From Paenibacillus sonchi (GTDB lineage Bacteria > Bacillota > Bacilli > Paenibacillales > Paenibacillaceae): a stretch of DNA of 64,000 nt. A program made the translations under genes and the position numbers. Position 1 is the stretch's first letter, and each line of letters opens with the position of its first letter. Positions 10,351 through 20,336 of this stretch are shown piece after piece. The notes below the pieces were generated by a model. That model saw nothing but the letters and a program-made list of their open reading frames with translations, made no database searches and was not told where the DNA came from. Location of the stretch: contig NZ_CP068595.1 of the NCBI RefSeq assembly GCF_016772475.1, positions 4,774,001-4,838,000 of the forward strand. The letters run 5' to 3'.

Positions 10351-11352
10351 ATGATTTCGTACATTTTAGAAGGACCCAAAAATATGATACCGGTGGATGC
10401 TGAAATTCCGGAGCCGTCCCCGTATGAAGTCCGCATCAAAATAGCTTATACCGGTGTATGCGCCTCGGATATTTCCATCTATCTTGGTAAACGATCGCCG
10501 GAAATGTATACGGAAGGCCCAGTACTGCTTGGTCATGAGCCTTCGGGAGTTATAGACAAGATAGGAAGCATGGTCACTGGGTTAAGGGTTGGTGACCGTG
10601 TTACCTGTATAGGTGTCTGGGGCTGTTTCTCCGAATATGTAGTCACTGAGCCGATGAATGTGTTAAAGCTGCACCCTGACCTTTCTTTGGTTGACAGCAG
10701 TATAGTTGAAGTTTTGCCGAGTATAGCGATGACTGCCATGAAAACGGGAATTACGGAATCGAGCGATGTTCTGATCTATGGACAAGGTTTGACCGGACTG
10801 ATCATGACCCGTCTGGTCCGGTTCTTCGGTTGTAAAAAACTGATCGTTGCCGATCTATATGAAGAAAAGCTGCGGATTGCCAAAGAATTCGGTGCAACTT
10901 ATTTCATTAATACTTCTACCGAAAATATGACGGAGCGGATCAAAGAAATTGTACCTGAAGGCGTTGATATTGCCATTATTGCCACGCGGGACGGCAATGA
11001 TGTGGAGAAAGCTATCGACTGGACCAGAATAAGAGGGAAGATCGTTAACTTTGGCGGAATTGGCCCCTGCGACGGATTTGACTACTTTAAACTGCACAGA
11101 AAGGGACTTTCTGTGGTTAAAGAAAGTATGAATATTTCAGGTGTATTCGAGCACCGCAAACTGTGGCGTGACGCGATGGAGTTGGTAGCGGACGGGATTC
11201 TGCCGACACCGCGCCTTCGGACGCATATTTTTCCTATGGATCAATTACAACAAGCTCTCGATTTACGTGCAGAATGCAGTGCCGGTGCGATTCATGTATT
11301 GATGGAGAATGAGTGGGCGCGCGAGAAAAGGCTCAACGGAGAATTTTTCTAA
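10351..11352 (+). CDS. zinc-type alcohol/polyol dehydrogenase (MDR)
   Basis: 333 aa, medium-chain dehydrogenase/reductase. Catalytic zinc ligands are seen as C37 (TGVCASD) and H65-E66 (LLGHEPSG). A Rossmann segment follows (VLIYGQGLTGLIMTRLVRFF). The four-Cys structural zinc lobe is absent; only one Cys remains in GVWGCFSEYV, as in some sugar dehydrogenases. GGAGG at about 10338 precedes ATG 10351. It likely oxidises an alcohol or reduces a carbonyl of a sugar- or polyol-like pathway intermediate with NAD(P). Specificity cannot be called. Confidence 0.88.
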   Translation: MISYILEGPKNMIPVDAEIPEPSPYEVRIKIAYTGVCASDISIYLGKRSPEMYTEGPVLLGHEPSGVIDKIGSMVTGLRVGDRVTCIGVWGCFSEYVVTEPMNVLKLHPDLSLVDSSIVEVLPSIAMTAMKTGITESSDVLIYGQGLTGLIMTRLVRFFGCKKLIVADLYEEKLRIAKEFGATYFINTSTENMTERIKEIVPEGVDIAIIATRDGNDVEKAIDWTRIRGKIVNFGGIGPCDGFDYFKLHRKGLSVVKESMNISGVFEHRKLWRDAMELVADGILPTPRLRTHIFPMDQLQQALDLRAECSAGAIHVLMENEWAREKRLNGEFF

Positions 11353-11375
11353 GCCTTAATGACAGGGGGATCGGA

Positions 11376-12260
11376 ATGGATCAGCATAAAGGCAATATGA
11401 TCGCAACTTATAGTGACAGCCGTCAAAGCAACATTGTTAAAGCCGGGAGCACCAAAGGATTTATGAATCTTGGATATGAACGGTACTCCCTTGAAAAGAC
11501 AAGCTCCAGACAGAAGCAAATCCAGATGGTTGACCATATTTTCGAATTGCTTAAACCGGAAGTAAATGAAGATATCGCAGATGTGGGCTGCGGTATCGGC
11601 GGAGCTATGACCAGGCTTTTAAGTACATTTTCCGTCAAATCCGTGACCGGTTTCAATATTGATCCGCTGCAGCTTGAAGCGTGCCGAAGCCTGCTGGAAG
11701 AACATCGCGTTGTGCAGCGAGCCCATTTGAACGAAGTCAACCTGGAAGAGGAAGGCCTCAGGGGACAACTCTTTGATAAGATATACGGCATTGAAATCTT
11801 GACCCATATCCGTAACAAGGAGAAATTTCTACAGCATTTATACAATGGAATCAAACCTGGCGGCAGACTGGTTTTGGCTTACACCACGTTGGCAAGGCCG
11901 TTCCATGAATTTCGGGGTGAGGATCAGGAGTTTATGCTGAAGATCGGAGAGTACTTCAAAGAGACGCCGGAGGACTTTCTGACGGAAAGGGATTATAAAG
12001 AATTGCTTAATGACGTAGGCTTCCGCGAAGAAAAGACAATAAATGTTTCGGATCATGTCTTCCCGCACCGGCACGCCCATATGGCTAAAACCTATGCGCA
12101 GCTGAATTCTAAGAACCGGATTGTCAAAACCGTGAGTTCGTATTATTGGAAGAACAAAGAACGGTGCGATATCGATTATCTGAATACGTTCCTTAAAGAT
12201 CAAATAGCGAAGCATCAATGCAGGATGTACGAGTATTATTTGACCGCTTGGAGGAAATAA
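11376..12260 (+). CDS. SAM-dependent class I methyltransferase
   Basis: About 294 aa. The SAM-binding motif I is DIADVGCGIGGA (near 67-78), followed by an acidic loop region (GFNIDPLQLE), IYGIEILTHI (post-II) and LYNGIKPGGRLVLA (motif III). This is the layout of sarcosine/sterol-type small-molecule methyltransferases. ATG 11376 is chosen over upstream in-frame codons because it follows AGGGGGATCGG; the upstream part overlaps the dehydrogenase gene. It probably performs an O- or N-methylation on the product, separate from the radical methylations expected of the two B12 enzymes downstream. Confidence 0.87.
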   Translation: MDQHKGNMIATYSDSRQSNIVKAGSTKGFMNLGYERYSLEKTSSRQKQIQMVDHIFELLKPEVNEDIADVGCGIGGAMTRLLSTFSVKSVTGFNIDPLQLEACRSLLEEHRVVQRAHLNEVNLEEEGLRGQLFDKIYGIEILTHIRNKEKFLQHLYNGIKPGGRLVLAYTTLARPFHEFRGEDQEFMLKIGEYFKETPEDFLTERDYKELLNDVGFREEKTINVSDHVFPHRHAHMAKTYAQLNSKNRIVKTVSSYYWKNKERCDIDYLNTFLKDQIAKHQCRMYEYYLTAWRK

Positions 12261-12314
12261 ACGACGAATGTCGCAGGGATAACCGCATAAGTCGAAAAGT
12301 AAGGAGGTTTCATA

Positions 12315-14024
12315 ATGGACTTGGATTTACTCTTAATATCTCCTCCGTATTGGGATTTTTACTCTCCCTTTCTGGCTTTGCCGAGTTTGAGCGGATTTCT
12401 GCGTTCCAAAGGATTCGCTGTACGGCAGCTTGATTTAAATATTGTTCATTTCAACCGGATGATCGATAAGCAGGGGTTCGCCATTCTTAAAGAACTGCAA
12501 AATGATGATGTATATGACGGTCTGGACACTGCATATAAAAATGTGTTCAAAGCAAACGATGCAAAAGAGTTTACCAGAAAGAGTGCTTTTATACAGCCGG
12601 GACAATTAAGCGGACAATTTCTCAAGAAAAATTTCTATCAATTTACATTGGATGAAATTAATTTTTTGGATGGCATCTTTCATTATATTTATTTTAATCA
12701 GCTGTACAAAAAGAACTATTGGGATAAATTGGCGGAGTTTGAGCTGGACAGTATTATGGAGGAGGTTAGCAGCGGGCTGTTGACGGACACCTTGATGGGC
12801 AACGAGTGCATGACGTTGATTCAGCAAGGGCTTCGGCTGATTGGATTTTCCAGTACCAGCTTCGATCAGTTCATTGTTTCCTGCATTTACGCCAGAATGA
12901 TTAAAAGGATACACCCAGAGGTAAAGATTATATTTGGCGGCAGCTACATCCCTGTGCTTGTGAAGACGGTGCGCCCTGACAAACAGAGAAAGATCTTCGA
13001 TTTATGTGATTATATAGTAAACGGAGAAGGAGAAACCGCCTTGGAGTTAATTATTCAGTACACCTCCAAGGGGCAAGGCGAATTAGCGGACATTCCTAAT
13101 CTTTGCTTTATGGACCCTTCGGGACAGGTTGTTCATAATGCGGCTAAATTTGAAAATTTTCAACAGCTGCCGGAACCTGACTTCAATGATTTGGATTTTG
13201 AATTATACTTGATGCCTGAAATTATGCTTCCCTATCAGAGCTCACGCGGTTGTTTTTGGGGCCACTGTACATTTTGCGACCATGATGCCAATTACCGGTA
13301 TAATTTTAGAAGCAAAACTGCTGAGACGGTTGTAGAAAATTTAGCTGCTTTGAAGAAAAAATATAACAACCAACATATACAATTTGTCGATGAAGCAATT
13401 AAACCGGAGAAACTGAAGGAAATTGTAGCGGAGATGGAAGCACGTGAATTGAACTCGTTGGATTGGATGTATTACTCTCGGATCAGCGGGGAATATACGG
13501 ATGATCTTGTACAGAGGGCCAGAGCTTTAGGTTGCCGGCTGGTTTTGTTTGGCGTTGAAACGTTTAATTTGCGGCTTATAAAAATGATTCGTAAAGGCAT
13601 TTCCGAGAAAAATATATCCAAGAATTTAAGCATGTTTAATAAATTTGGCATTAAGAATATAATATGGATGATTTGTGGATTTCCTTCACAAAGGGAAGAA
13701 GAGATATGGTATGATATTGATAAACTTAAGGAAAATTCACCCAATTTAAAGGGGGTTTTCGCCGGTTTGTACCGCTTGGAACGTAACTGCGATATGTACA
13801 GTGCACCGGAAAAATTCAATATCATCGATTCTGACCCGGATAATCCGTACATCTTCAAATCGCATTACAACGGCGAACTGATCGATCAAAATCAAATCTT
13901 CTCTCTTTACAAACAGGAGTATGCTCCGCTTGTTAGTGAGCTTTCCCGCTCACACAACAGGTATATTATCTATTTTCGCCAGGAGGAACAGGATGAGCCA
14001 ATGGAAAGGGGCTTGTCCAAATGA
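12315..14024 (+). CDS. B12-binding radical SAM enzyme 1
   Basis: 569 aa. The N-terminal half is a cobalamin-binding-like domain (LLLISPPYWDFYSPFLALP, then FGGSYIP and VNGEGETALELI). The radical SAM core starts at about residue 305 with SSRGCFWGHCTFCDH; the cluster cysteines C313, C318 and C321 have CX4CX2C spacing, not the common CX3CX2C. Wider-spaced cysteines occur in several B12-radical SAM subfamilies. AAGGAGG at about 12301 fixes the ATG. Such enzymes methylate unactivated carbon or phosphorus, or catalyse ring rearrangements and contractions. The reaction here is unknown. The stop overlaps the next start (ATGA). Confidence 0.9.
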   Translation: MDLDLLLISPPYWDFYSPFLALPSLSGFLRSKGFAVRQLDLNIVHFNRMIDKQGFAILKELQNDDVYDGLDTAYKNVFKANDAKEFTRKSAFIQPGQLSGQFLKKNFYQFTLDEINFLDGIFHYIYFNQLYKKNYWDKLAEFELDSIMEEVSSGLLTDTLMGNECMTLIQQGLRLIGFSSTSFDQFIVSCIYARMIKRIHPEVKIIFGGSYIPVLVKTVRPDKQRKIFDLCDYIVNGEGETALELIIQYTSKGQGELADIPNLCFMDPSGQVVHNAAKFENFQQLPEPDFNDLDFELYLMPEIMLPYQSSRGCFWGHCTFCDHDANYRYNFRSKTAETVVENLAALKKKYNNQHIQFVDEAIKPEKLKEIVAEMEARELNSLDWMYYSRISGEYTDDLVQRARALGCRLVLFGVETFNLRLIKMIRKGISEKNISKNLSMFNKFGIKNIIWMICGFPSQREEEIWYDIDKLKENSPNLKGVFAGLYRLERNCDMYSAPEKFNIIDSDPDNPYIFKSHYNGELIDQNQIFSLYKQEYAPLVSELSRSHNRYIIYFRQEEQDEPMERGLSK

Positions 14025-15727
14025 ATGTAGCGCTCTGGCATTATACCAATGAGAATGACAAGTCTACGTATATGCCTCTTGGAATTCGTTATCTTAAATC
14101 TTATGCCGAACAATATTGTGAACAACATCACAATGTTACGATAATCGAGCGGCTTCACGAGTTGACGGATGATGTGGATGTTGTGGCTATATCCTGCATG
14201 TCACAAGATTTTGAACTTTTAAAGGAGCAGTTACAGGAGATACGGAAACGGGTGCGGGACATTGTTCTGGGGGGATATCATATTTCCTTAATGCCGGAAA
14301 CGCTTCCGGAGGAAATTGCTGTTGGCGTAAGATTTGAAGGCGAAGAAACCTTCAGAGAGATTCTGGATATTAGAGCCAGGAACGGTTCCTTGCAGCCCGA
14401 GTACTTAAGTGATGTCAAGGGAATTGTATACCGCAATAAAGGAAACGTGCAGATCAATCCCTTGCGTGAGCCGATCAAGAAAATGGAAACAATCCCTTTT
14501 CCCGACCGAACCTCTTTAATGAAGCCGTGGTGGCAAAAGAAACAAAACCTGTTTTCCTCACGGGGGTGCCCTTTTAAATGTGTATTCTGCTCTTCCACCA
14601 ATTTCTGGAGCCGGTTTAGAAGATTCGGCGCAGAATATGTAGTTGACGAGATTTGCGCCATCTTAAGAGACTTCCCGGACACTCAGGAAATCACTTTCGT
14701 GGATGATTTGTTTACCGCTGACCGAAAACGACTGCGTAACATTATCAGTCTGATGGAAGAACGCAATATTCTGGGGAAGTTGCTGATCAACATCTCTATC
14801 CGCGCAGATCAGGTGGATGATGAAATGTGCCAGCTGCTTAAGGCGCTGAATGCCAATTTCATTTATTTCGGTATGGAGTCTGCGAGCCCCCGTATTCTGA
14901 ATTACCTCAAGAAAGGCACTTTAACCGTGCCTCAGATACAGCATGCGCTTGATTTACTTTACCGGAACGGCATTCCCATCAGTGCCTCAATCATTGTCGG
15001 TTCTCCTGGGGAGACTGAAGAAGATCTGCGGATGACCTATGATTTTGTTGTCAGGAATATGCGTGAAGGAAAGCTGAATGAAGTGGCTGCGAACATCTTG
15101 TCTCCGATGCCCGGTACGGAGTTGTGGGAGGAGGGCAAGACAAGGGGGATCATTCAGGAGCCTGTTGAGTGGAGCCGTATGCTTTATTATGGATATACGC
15201 ATACCGAGAAGTTCTATAACAGGCCCTTTCAGGAATGGGTCAAACTGAGAAGTCAGTACGACAGCTTTTATTTGAATGATGAGATGTCTCAGCACCGGCT
15301 TTATGAAATTATGCTGGAATACGATGTGCAGATCAAAAAGATATTTGTTGGACGGATCTACCGAAAATATCGAGATCTGATCGAAAATATTTTTGCTCAG
15401 CTCCAGCCGGGCCGGAAATTGATTGTGTATCACGTGAATGAAATTTCTTATACTCTGGTCCATCTCCTAAGAGAACAGAACTTTGAGGTCTCCTATGTAA
15501 TAACGGATGATGATGAGATGAACTATACGTATCTGTCGGATGTACCGGTCCTTCAATCCGGACAATGGTCCCGAATTGAGGACGGCCACATTGTAATCAG
15601 CTGCAGCGAGAAAGACTCCGTTGAAGTACAACGCCTTACAGAGAAAAAAAGGCTGGACCTAATCAATTTAACGGCAGAAACACTCCGGGTAGGAGGGGGA
15701 AAGGTTCTTGAAGCAGAGCGAAAATAA
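14021..15727 (+). CDS. B12-binding radical SAM enzyme 2
   Basis: 568 aa. An N-terminal B12-binding-like domain (VVAISCMSQDFELLKEQL, VLGGYHISLMPE, FEGEETFREIL) is followed by a radical SAM core with canonical CPFKCVFC (C183, C187, C190), FVDDLF and GMESASPRIL. A roughly 150-residue C-terminal region ends in a Rossmann-like KLIVYHVNEISYTLVHLLRE stretch that may be an extra domain. It overlaps its upstream neighbour by 4 bases, so the two are made together. Likely a cobalamin-dependent C-methylase or related radical enzyme of the pathway; substrate unknown. Confidence 0.9.
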   Translation: MNVALWHYTNENDKSTYMPLGIRYLKSYAEQYCEQHHNVTIIERLHELTDDVDVVAISCMSQDFELLKEQLQEIRKRVRDIVLGGYHISLMPETLPEEIAVGVRFEGEETFREILDIRARNGSLQPEYLSDVKGIVYRNKGNVQINPLREPIKKMETIPFPDRTSLMKPWWQKKQNLFSSRGCPFKCVFCSSTNFWSRFRRFGAEYVVDEICAILRDFPDTQEITFVDDLFTADRKRLRNIISLMEERNILGKLLINISIRADQVDDEMCQLLKALNANFIYFGMESASPRILNYLKKGTLTVPQIQHALDLLYRNGIPISASIIVGSPGETEEDLRMTYDFVVRNMREGKLNEVAANILSPMPGTELWEEGKTRGIIQEPVEWSRMLYYGYTHTEKFYNRPFQEWVKLRSQYDSFYLNDEMSQHRLYEIMLEYDVQIKKIFVGRIYRKYRDLIENIFAQLQPGRKLIVYHVNEISYTLVHLLREQNFEVSYVITDDDEMNYTYLSDVPVLQSGQWSRIEDGHIVISCSEKDSVEVQRLTEKKRLDLINLTAETLRVGGGKVLEAERK

Positions 15728-17477
15728 GCCGGGGTCTTCCTGGAGAGTACTCACCTCCCTGTTGCAAATCAACAGAAAATTGTGGCCACAGTATGTATTT
15801 TTAATCATTTGTATTATTTTGGCCGCTGGCATTGATGTGGCGGGAACTGAAGCGTTCAGACGCATGATTTCGGCCGCCACCGACAGTAATATGGGGGCTC
15901 TGCGGGAGTCTTTATTGCTGGCTGGAGGGGTTATAGCCGGAACTGTAATTCTAGGGTCCTGTGCTTCCCTGCTCACGGAATTTGTAAATTACAGATCTTC
16001 GGTGCATCTGGAATCTTTAATGGTTCAAAAATTACTTCATATGAATATTGCCTCCCATAGAAATTACCACTCCGGAGATCTGGTGAAGAGGGTAAGCGAC
16101 AATGCACGCAACGGCCAAATTGCACTGAACAATAATCTGATGGACGGGTTCCGGGTATTTGCAGTCATTGTTCTAAATCTGGTGTATTTGAGCGCTATTA
16201 ATATCCTGTTTACCGTAAGCTGCCTTGTTGTCGCGCTGCTTCTTCCCTTCGCTCTAAAATACTTGTCCCGAAAATTAAATGTCATTTACGGGCGTAAGCT
16301 CGATGCCGAATCGGCGCTGAATGCATTCACGCAGGAGTGTATTGACGGCGCCGAGGTGGTCCGTACCACCTCTCTGGGGGAGCGGACCGATTCAATCTTC
16401 CACAGCAAATATGCGGAATTCATGAAGTGGACCAAAAAGGGGATCTGGTTCGAGTCGCTAACGAATCAGGTGAACTTTTTTATCCGTATCGGCGGCATGA
16501 TCTTCATCATTGGCTACGGCGGTGTTCTCGTCAAGCAGGAGATCATTGGTGTCAGCAGCGTTGTAGCCTTTATTCTCGTATTCTGGAGAATGCTTAATCC
16601 GATATCCAATGCTATGGTGATGTGGCCCAGAGTTCAGAATTCGTTAAGCCAATTGTCCCGTGCATTGGAGATTCTTGAAATGGAGGAAGAACGCGGTATA
16701 CATAATGGTAATGAAATGTCCCGGAGCAGCAGTGAACCGGCGATGGTACAGTTCTCCAATGTAAGCTTTGCTTATTCGCCCGGTAGAGTTGCGCTCGACG
16801 CCATTTCTTTTACGGTGAAAGCAGGCACTGTTACGGCAATCGTTGGCCCAAGCGGAAGCGGAAAAAGTACAATACTTCAGTTACTCCTCGGGTTTCTGCA
16901 ACCAGCGTCAGGAGAGATCAGGATTGGTTCCGCACTGCAGGCAGAGCGTGGTGTTTTGCAATGGCGAAGTGATATTTCGTATATCAGCCAGGAAATGTAT
17001 GTGTTCTCCGGGACCTTCTTTGAGAACATTGCTTTGGGTAAGCTTGATGCTACCTTGACAGAGGTTATGGATGCAGCCCAAAAAGTAAACATGCACGATA
17101 TGATCATGAGTACGCCTGAAGGCTATGGTACCTTGATCGGTGAAGGCGGGCTGACACTCTCCGGCGGAGAGTGCCAGCGGATCTCCATTGCCCGGGCACT
17201 GCTGAAGCAGGCCTCCATTTTTGTAATGGATGAACCTACCTCTGCGCTGGATGGAGAGAATGAGGCGGCTATCTTTCGGGAATTTAAGAACATGATTAAG
17301 GATAAGACGCTAATTATTGTCAGCCATAAGCCGTTGCGGTTGGAGCAGGTGGACCAATACTTGTATCTGGACCATGGACAGATTGTGGAACAGGGAACTT
17401 ATGAGCAGTTGATTGCCCGGAAGGGCAAATACTACAACTTGCTAAACGGATATGCAGAGGAGCATGATATCGCATGA
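15708..17477 (+). CDS. ABC exporter half-transporter, fused TM-ATPase (first of pair)
   Basis: 589 aa with an N-terminal exporter-type membrane domain (about 20-310, six predicted helices) and a C-terminal ATPase. Walker A GPSGSGKST is at about 380, the signature LSGGECQRISIARAL, Walker B IFVMDEPTSALD and the H-loop VSHKPL. AGGAGGGGG at 15691-15699 supports the TTG start, which lies inside the radical SAM gene. It overlaps the next ABC gene by 4 bases; the two probably form a heterodimer that exports the cluster product, giving self-protection. Confidence 0.92.
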   Translation: MKQSENKPGSSWRVLTSLLQINRKLWPQYVFLIICIILAAGIDVAGTEAFRRMISAATDSNMGALRESLLLAGGVIAGTVILGSCASLLTEFVNYRSSVHLESLMVQKLLHMNIASHRNYHSGDLVKRVSDNARNGQIALNNNLMDGFRVFAVIVLNLVYLSAINILFTVSCLVVALLLPFALKYLSRKLNVIYGRKLDAESALNAFTQECIDGAEVVRTTSLGERTDSIFHSKYAEFMKWTKKGIWFESLTNQVNFFIRIGGMIFIIGYGGVLVKQEIIGVSSVVAFILVFWRMLNPISNAMVMWPRVQNSLSQLSRALEILEMEEERGIHNGNEMSRSSSEPAMVQFSNVSFAYSPGRVALDAISFTVKAGTVTAIVGPSGSGKSTILQLLLGFLQPASGEIRIGSALQAERGVLQWRSDISYISQEMYVFSGTFFENIALGKLDATLTEVMDAAQKVNMHDMIMSTPEGYGTLIGEGGLTLSGGECQRISIARALLKQASIFVMDEPTSALDGENEAAIFREFKNMIKDKTLIIVSHKPLRLEQVDQYLYLDHGQIVEQGTYEQLIARKGKYYNLLNGYAEEHDIA

Positions 17478-19216
17478 AGCATAAAGGAGCCTCCATCTTC
17501 TTGAGAGTATTCACTTATGTGAAGAACGGCAAAAATCTGCTTCTGTTTGGCCTGATTTTATTGATGGTTGATGTCGCTTTTAATATCGGCATAGCCAAGG
17601 TTCAGCAGTCCTTTTTGGATGTTCTGAATCAAGGGGATTTCAAGCGATTATCCTTCTATCTGATTGTGTTTTCCATCTGCTTCTTGCTTGCGATGATTCT
17701 TACCTTTGTGGGCTATTTCTTCAGAGAATATTCTTTTTCTTTGCTGACAAGAAATTTTCAGTTTGACACCTTCTCCATGCTAAACAAGTTGCCTTATGAA
17801 GAGCTCAAGGGACGGCATTCCGGGGATTTGATATCCCGCGCCTCCTATGATGTCCAAGACTGCAGCAGACATTTGAAAGACGGGCTCTTCGGGATTTTTG
17901 AGAACGCACTGCAGTTTGCTGTTGCTTTGACCTATTTGTGCTTTATCAATTTTCCGCTGGCCGTTACAGTGGCCATTACGGGCGTCCTTATCTTTTTTTG
18001 CAGCAGTATATTTAATCCCAAGCTCCGGAAAATATCTTCAGAAATATATAACAAGGAGTCTGATATCAAGAATTTAATTAAAGAAATGGCGCAAGGAATT
18101 TCTGTCGTGAAGGCTTACGGGCTGCAAAGCTATTTCGGGGAGAAATATGCAAAGTATAGAAGGGATACTTATCTGTTATACAGGAAAAGCATACTCACCA
18201 ATGTGTTTATGCAGCAACTGCTGAATATTATGAGGGAATCAGTCTGGATCATAGGTGTATTTCTGATCTGTCTTTCCGCAATAAACGGAGAAATGACGGT
18301 TGGCCTTGTGCTTACCTTCACGTTGCTGATGAGTCAGGTTTTGTGGCCGTTTGTAATTATCGCAGATCGCTGGAGAACACTGAATAACAGCTACGGATCT
18401 GCATATCGGGCACTGGATCTTGCCGCCTTCGGACAAAATTCGCAATCGGAGAAGATAGAAGTCACAAATCCATTATTGCCTCCCGCAGAAGACATTGCCG
18501 TCCTATTGCGCAATGTATCGTTTAAGCCGGACAAAAGCGTCGAAGAGCCGCTGTTTGAGTCTTTTGATCTTGAAATCCGCCGAGGTGAGAAGGTAGCCAT
18601 CGTGGGGGCAAGCGGTTCAGGGAAGAGCTCCCTGCTGAAATTGATAACCGGTCTTTACCGGCATGACAGCGGACTAATAACGATTTTTGATAAGCAGGTT
18701 GACGGAACTTCTGAAGTAAAGGACTTTTATTCCTATGTTCCGCAGCATAATTACCTGTTTACGGGAACAATTAGCGAGAATATATCCTTCGGAGCAATTT
18801 CCTTTGATGATGACCATATCAAACGCGCTGCTGAGGCAGCCAATGCGGATGAGTTTATTTCCCAGCTTGAGCAGGGGTACAGCACTCCCGTAAAAGAGGG
18901 GGGAGCTACACTATCCGGCGGACAAAAACAGCGGATTGCCATTGCAAGGGCAATGTTAAAGAATGCCCCGTTGCTTATTTTGGATGAAGCTACATCTTCT
19001 TTGGATCGCCGGAATGCGATGAAAATTCAACGCTTACTGGAAAGCTTGCCAACAGAAACAACGTGTATTTTTGTGACGCATTCCCCTGCTTCCCTGTCCT
19101 TTGTAGATCGGATTGTCATACTGGAGAAGGGGCGGATAGCAGCCTCGGGAAGTCTTGAAGAACTAACACAGCGAAATCTTCTTTATCAGGAGTTATTTAA
19201 CTCCGCCGAAGTTTGA
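17474..19216 (+). CDS. ABC exporter half-transporter, fused TM-ATPase (second of pair)
   Basis: 580 aa, same architecture as its upstream partner. The membrane domain spans about 1-310. The ATPase shows Walker A GASGSGKSS near 378, the signature TLSGGQKQRIAIARAML, Walker B LLILDEATSSLD and H-loop FVTHSPASL. Both halves keep the Walker B Glu, so neither site is obviously dead. It begins with ATGA overlap. Heterodimeric export of the pathway product is inferred from pairing and position. Confidence 0.92.
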   Translation: MKHKGASIFLRVFTYVKNGKNLLLFGLILLMVDVAFNIGIAKVQQSFLDVLNQGDFKRLSFYLIVFSICFLLAMILTFVGYFFREYSFSLLTRNFQFDTFSMLNKLPYEELKGRHSGDLISRASYDVQDCSRHLKDGLFGIFENALQFAVALTYLCFINFPLAVTVAITGVLIFFCSSIFNPKLRKISSEIYNKESDIKNLIKEMAQGISVVKAYGLQSYFGEKYAKYRRDTYLLYRKSILTNVFMQQLLNIMRESVWIIGVFLICLSAINGEMTVGLVLTFTLLMSQVLWPFVIIADRWRTLNNSYGSAYRALDLAAFGQNSQSEKIEVTNPLLPPAEDIAVLLRNVSFKPDKSVEEPLFESFDLEIRRGEKVAIVGASGSGKSSLLKLITGLYRHDSGLITIFDKQVDGTSEVKDFYSYVPQHNYLFTGTISENISFGAISFDDDHIKRAAEAANADEFISQLEQGYSTPVKEGGATLSGGQKQRIAIARAMLKNAPLLILDEATSSLDRRNAMKIQRLLESLPTETTCIFVTHSPASLSFVDRIVILEKGRIAASGSLEELTQRNLLYQELFNSAEV

Positions 19217-19257
19217 ATGAAATCTAATTATTTGCGCTATTATGGAGGGGAATAATA

Positions 19258-20289
19258 ATGAAAACCAAGCTAGACGAGCTGTCTCTTGAGGCAAAGAAAG
19301 CTATACTACAGGCGAAGAGTCTTGCCGAACTGAATGAGTTGCGGGTGAAATATTTCGGCAAGAAAGGACTCATTACCGAGATTTCCAAAAACATGAACAC
19401 CCTCAGTTCGGAAGACAGACCCATAATCGGCATGATGGTTAATTCGGTAAGAGAATCTATAAAAGATCAGCTGAACGGGAAATCGAAAGAAATTGAGCAG
19501 GGAATACTAAAAGAACAATTGTCTAAGGAAACCATTGACGTTACGCTGCCGGGAAATCCGGCTCCTATAGGCTCGGTTCATCCGCTCAGCAAGGTTACTC
19601 AGGAGCTAGAGGATATTTTTATTGGCATGGGCTATTCCGTCGAGGAAGGCCCCGAAGTAGAAAGGGATTACTATAACTTTGAAGCTCTGAATCTTCCCAA
19701 GGATCATCCGGCTCGGGATATGCAGGATACATTCTATATTACGGAAGAGATTTTGCTGCGATCCCATACTTCCCCGGTGCAGATAAGAACTATGGAGCGA
19801 ATGAAAGGTCAAGTTCCGGTCAAAATTATTTGCCCGGGGAAAGTATACCGCCGCGACGATGATGTCACCCATTCCCATCTGTTCACACAGATTGAGGGGT
19901 TGGTGATTGACCGCCATATCAGAATGAGCGACCTGAAGGGAACCCTGCTTCAATTTGTGCAGAAGATGTTTGGGACTCAAACGCAAATCCGGTTGCGGCC
20001 CAGCTATTTTCCGTTCACGGAGCCCAGTGCGGAAGTGGATATATCCTGTATGTTCTGCGGTCAGGCAGGGTGCAGAATTTGCAAAAACAGCGGGTGGATC
20101 GAAGTGCTTGGCTCAGGTATGGTTCATCCGAATGTATTGGAAATGTCAGGATACGATTCAACCCAATACAGCGGGTTTGCATTTGGGGTCGGTGTGGAGC
20201 GGATAGCGATGCTTAAATATGGTGTGAATGATATCCGCAACTTCTACACCAATGATTTACGGTTATTGACACAATTTAATCATATATAA
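19258..20289 (+). CDS. pheS: phenylalanyl-tRNA synthetase alpha subunit, cluster copy
   Basis: 343 aa, complete PheS: N-terminal coiled coil (about 1-90), then the class II catalytic core with motif 2 region ([21 protein letters not shown], quoted only in part: KVYRRDDD) and motif 3 [14 protein letters not shown]. The pocket Ala equivalent to E. coli Ala294 is kept. The next position after FAFG is Val, where Bacillus-type PheS as I recall it has Met. ATG 19258 follows GGAGGGG. It sits between the exporters and a BtrH-like gene, so it is probably a second genomic copy serving resistance or a dedicated aminoacylation. Whether a housekeeping pheST exists elsewhere cannot be seen. Confidence 0.93.
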   Translation: MKTKLDELSLEAKKAILQAKSLAELNELRVKYFGKKGLITEISKNMNTLSSEDRPIIGMMVNSVRESIKDQLNGKSKEIEQGILKEQLSKETIDVTLPGNPAPIGSVHPLSKVTQELEDIFIGMGYSVEEGPEVERDYYNFEALNLPKDHPARDMQDTFYITEEILLRSHTSPVQIRTMERMKGQVPVKIICPGKVYRRDDDVTHSHLFTQIEGLVIDRHIRMSDLKGTLLQFVQKMFGTQTQIRLRPSYFPFTEPSAEVDISCMFCGQAGCRICKNSGWIEVLGSGMVHPNVLEMSGYDSTQYSGFAFGVGVERIAMLKYGVNDIRNFYTNDLRLLTQFNHI

Positions 20290-20336
20290 CCCGTCGTTTA
20301 TTTCCGGCATATCATTATAGTTAAAGGGGAATAAAG

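Noticed and set aside
12218..12433. Separate 71-aa gene between the methyltransferase and radical SAM genes
   Set aside because: It overlaps both neighbours in another frame, has no family resemblance and no ribosome site.
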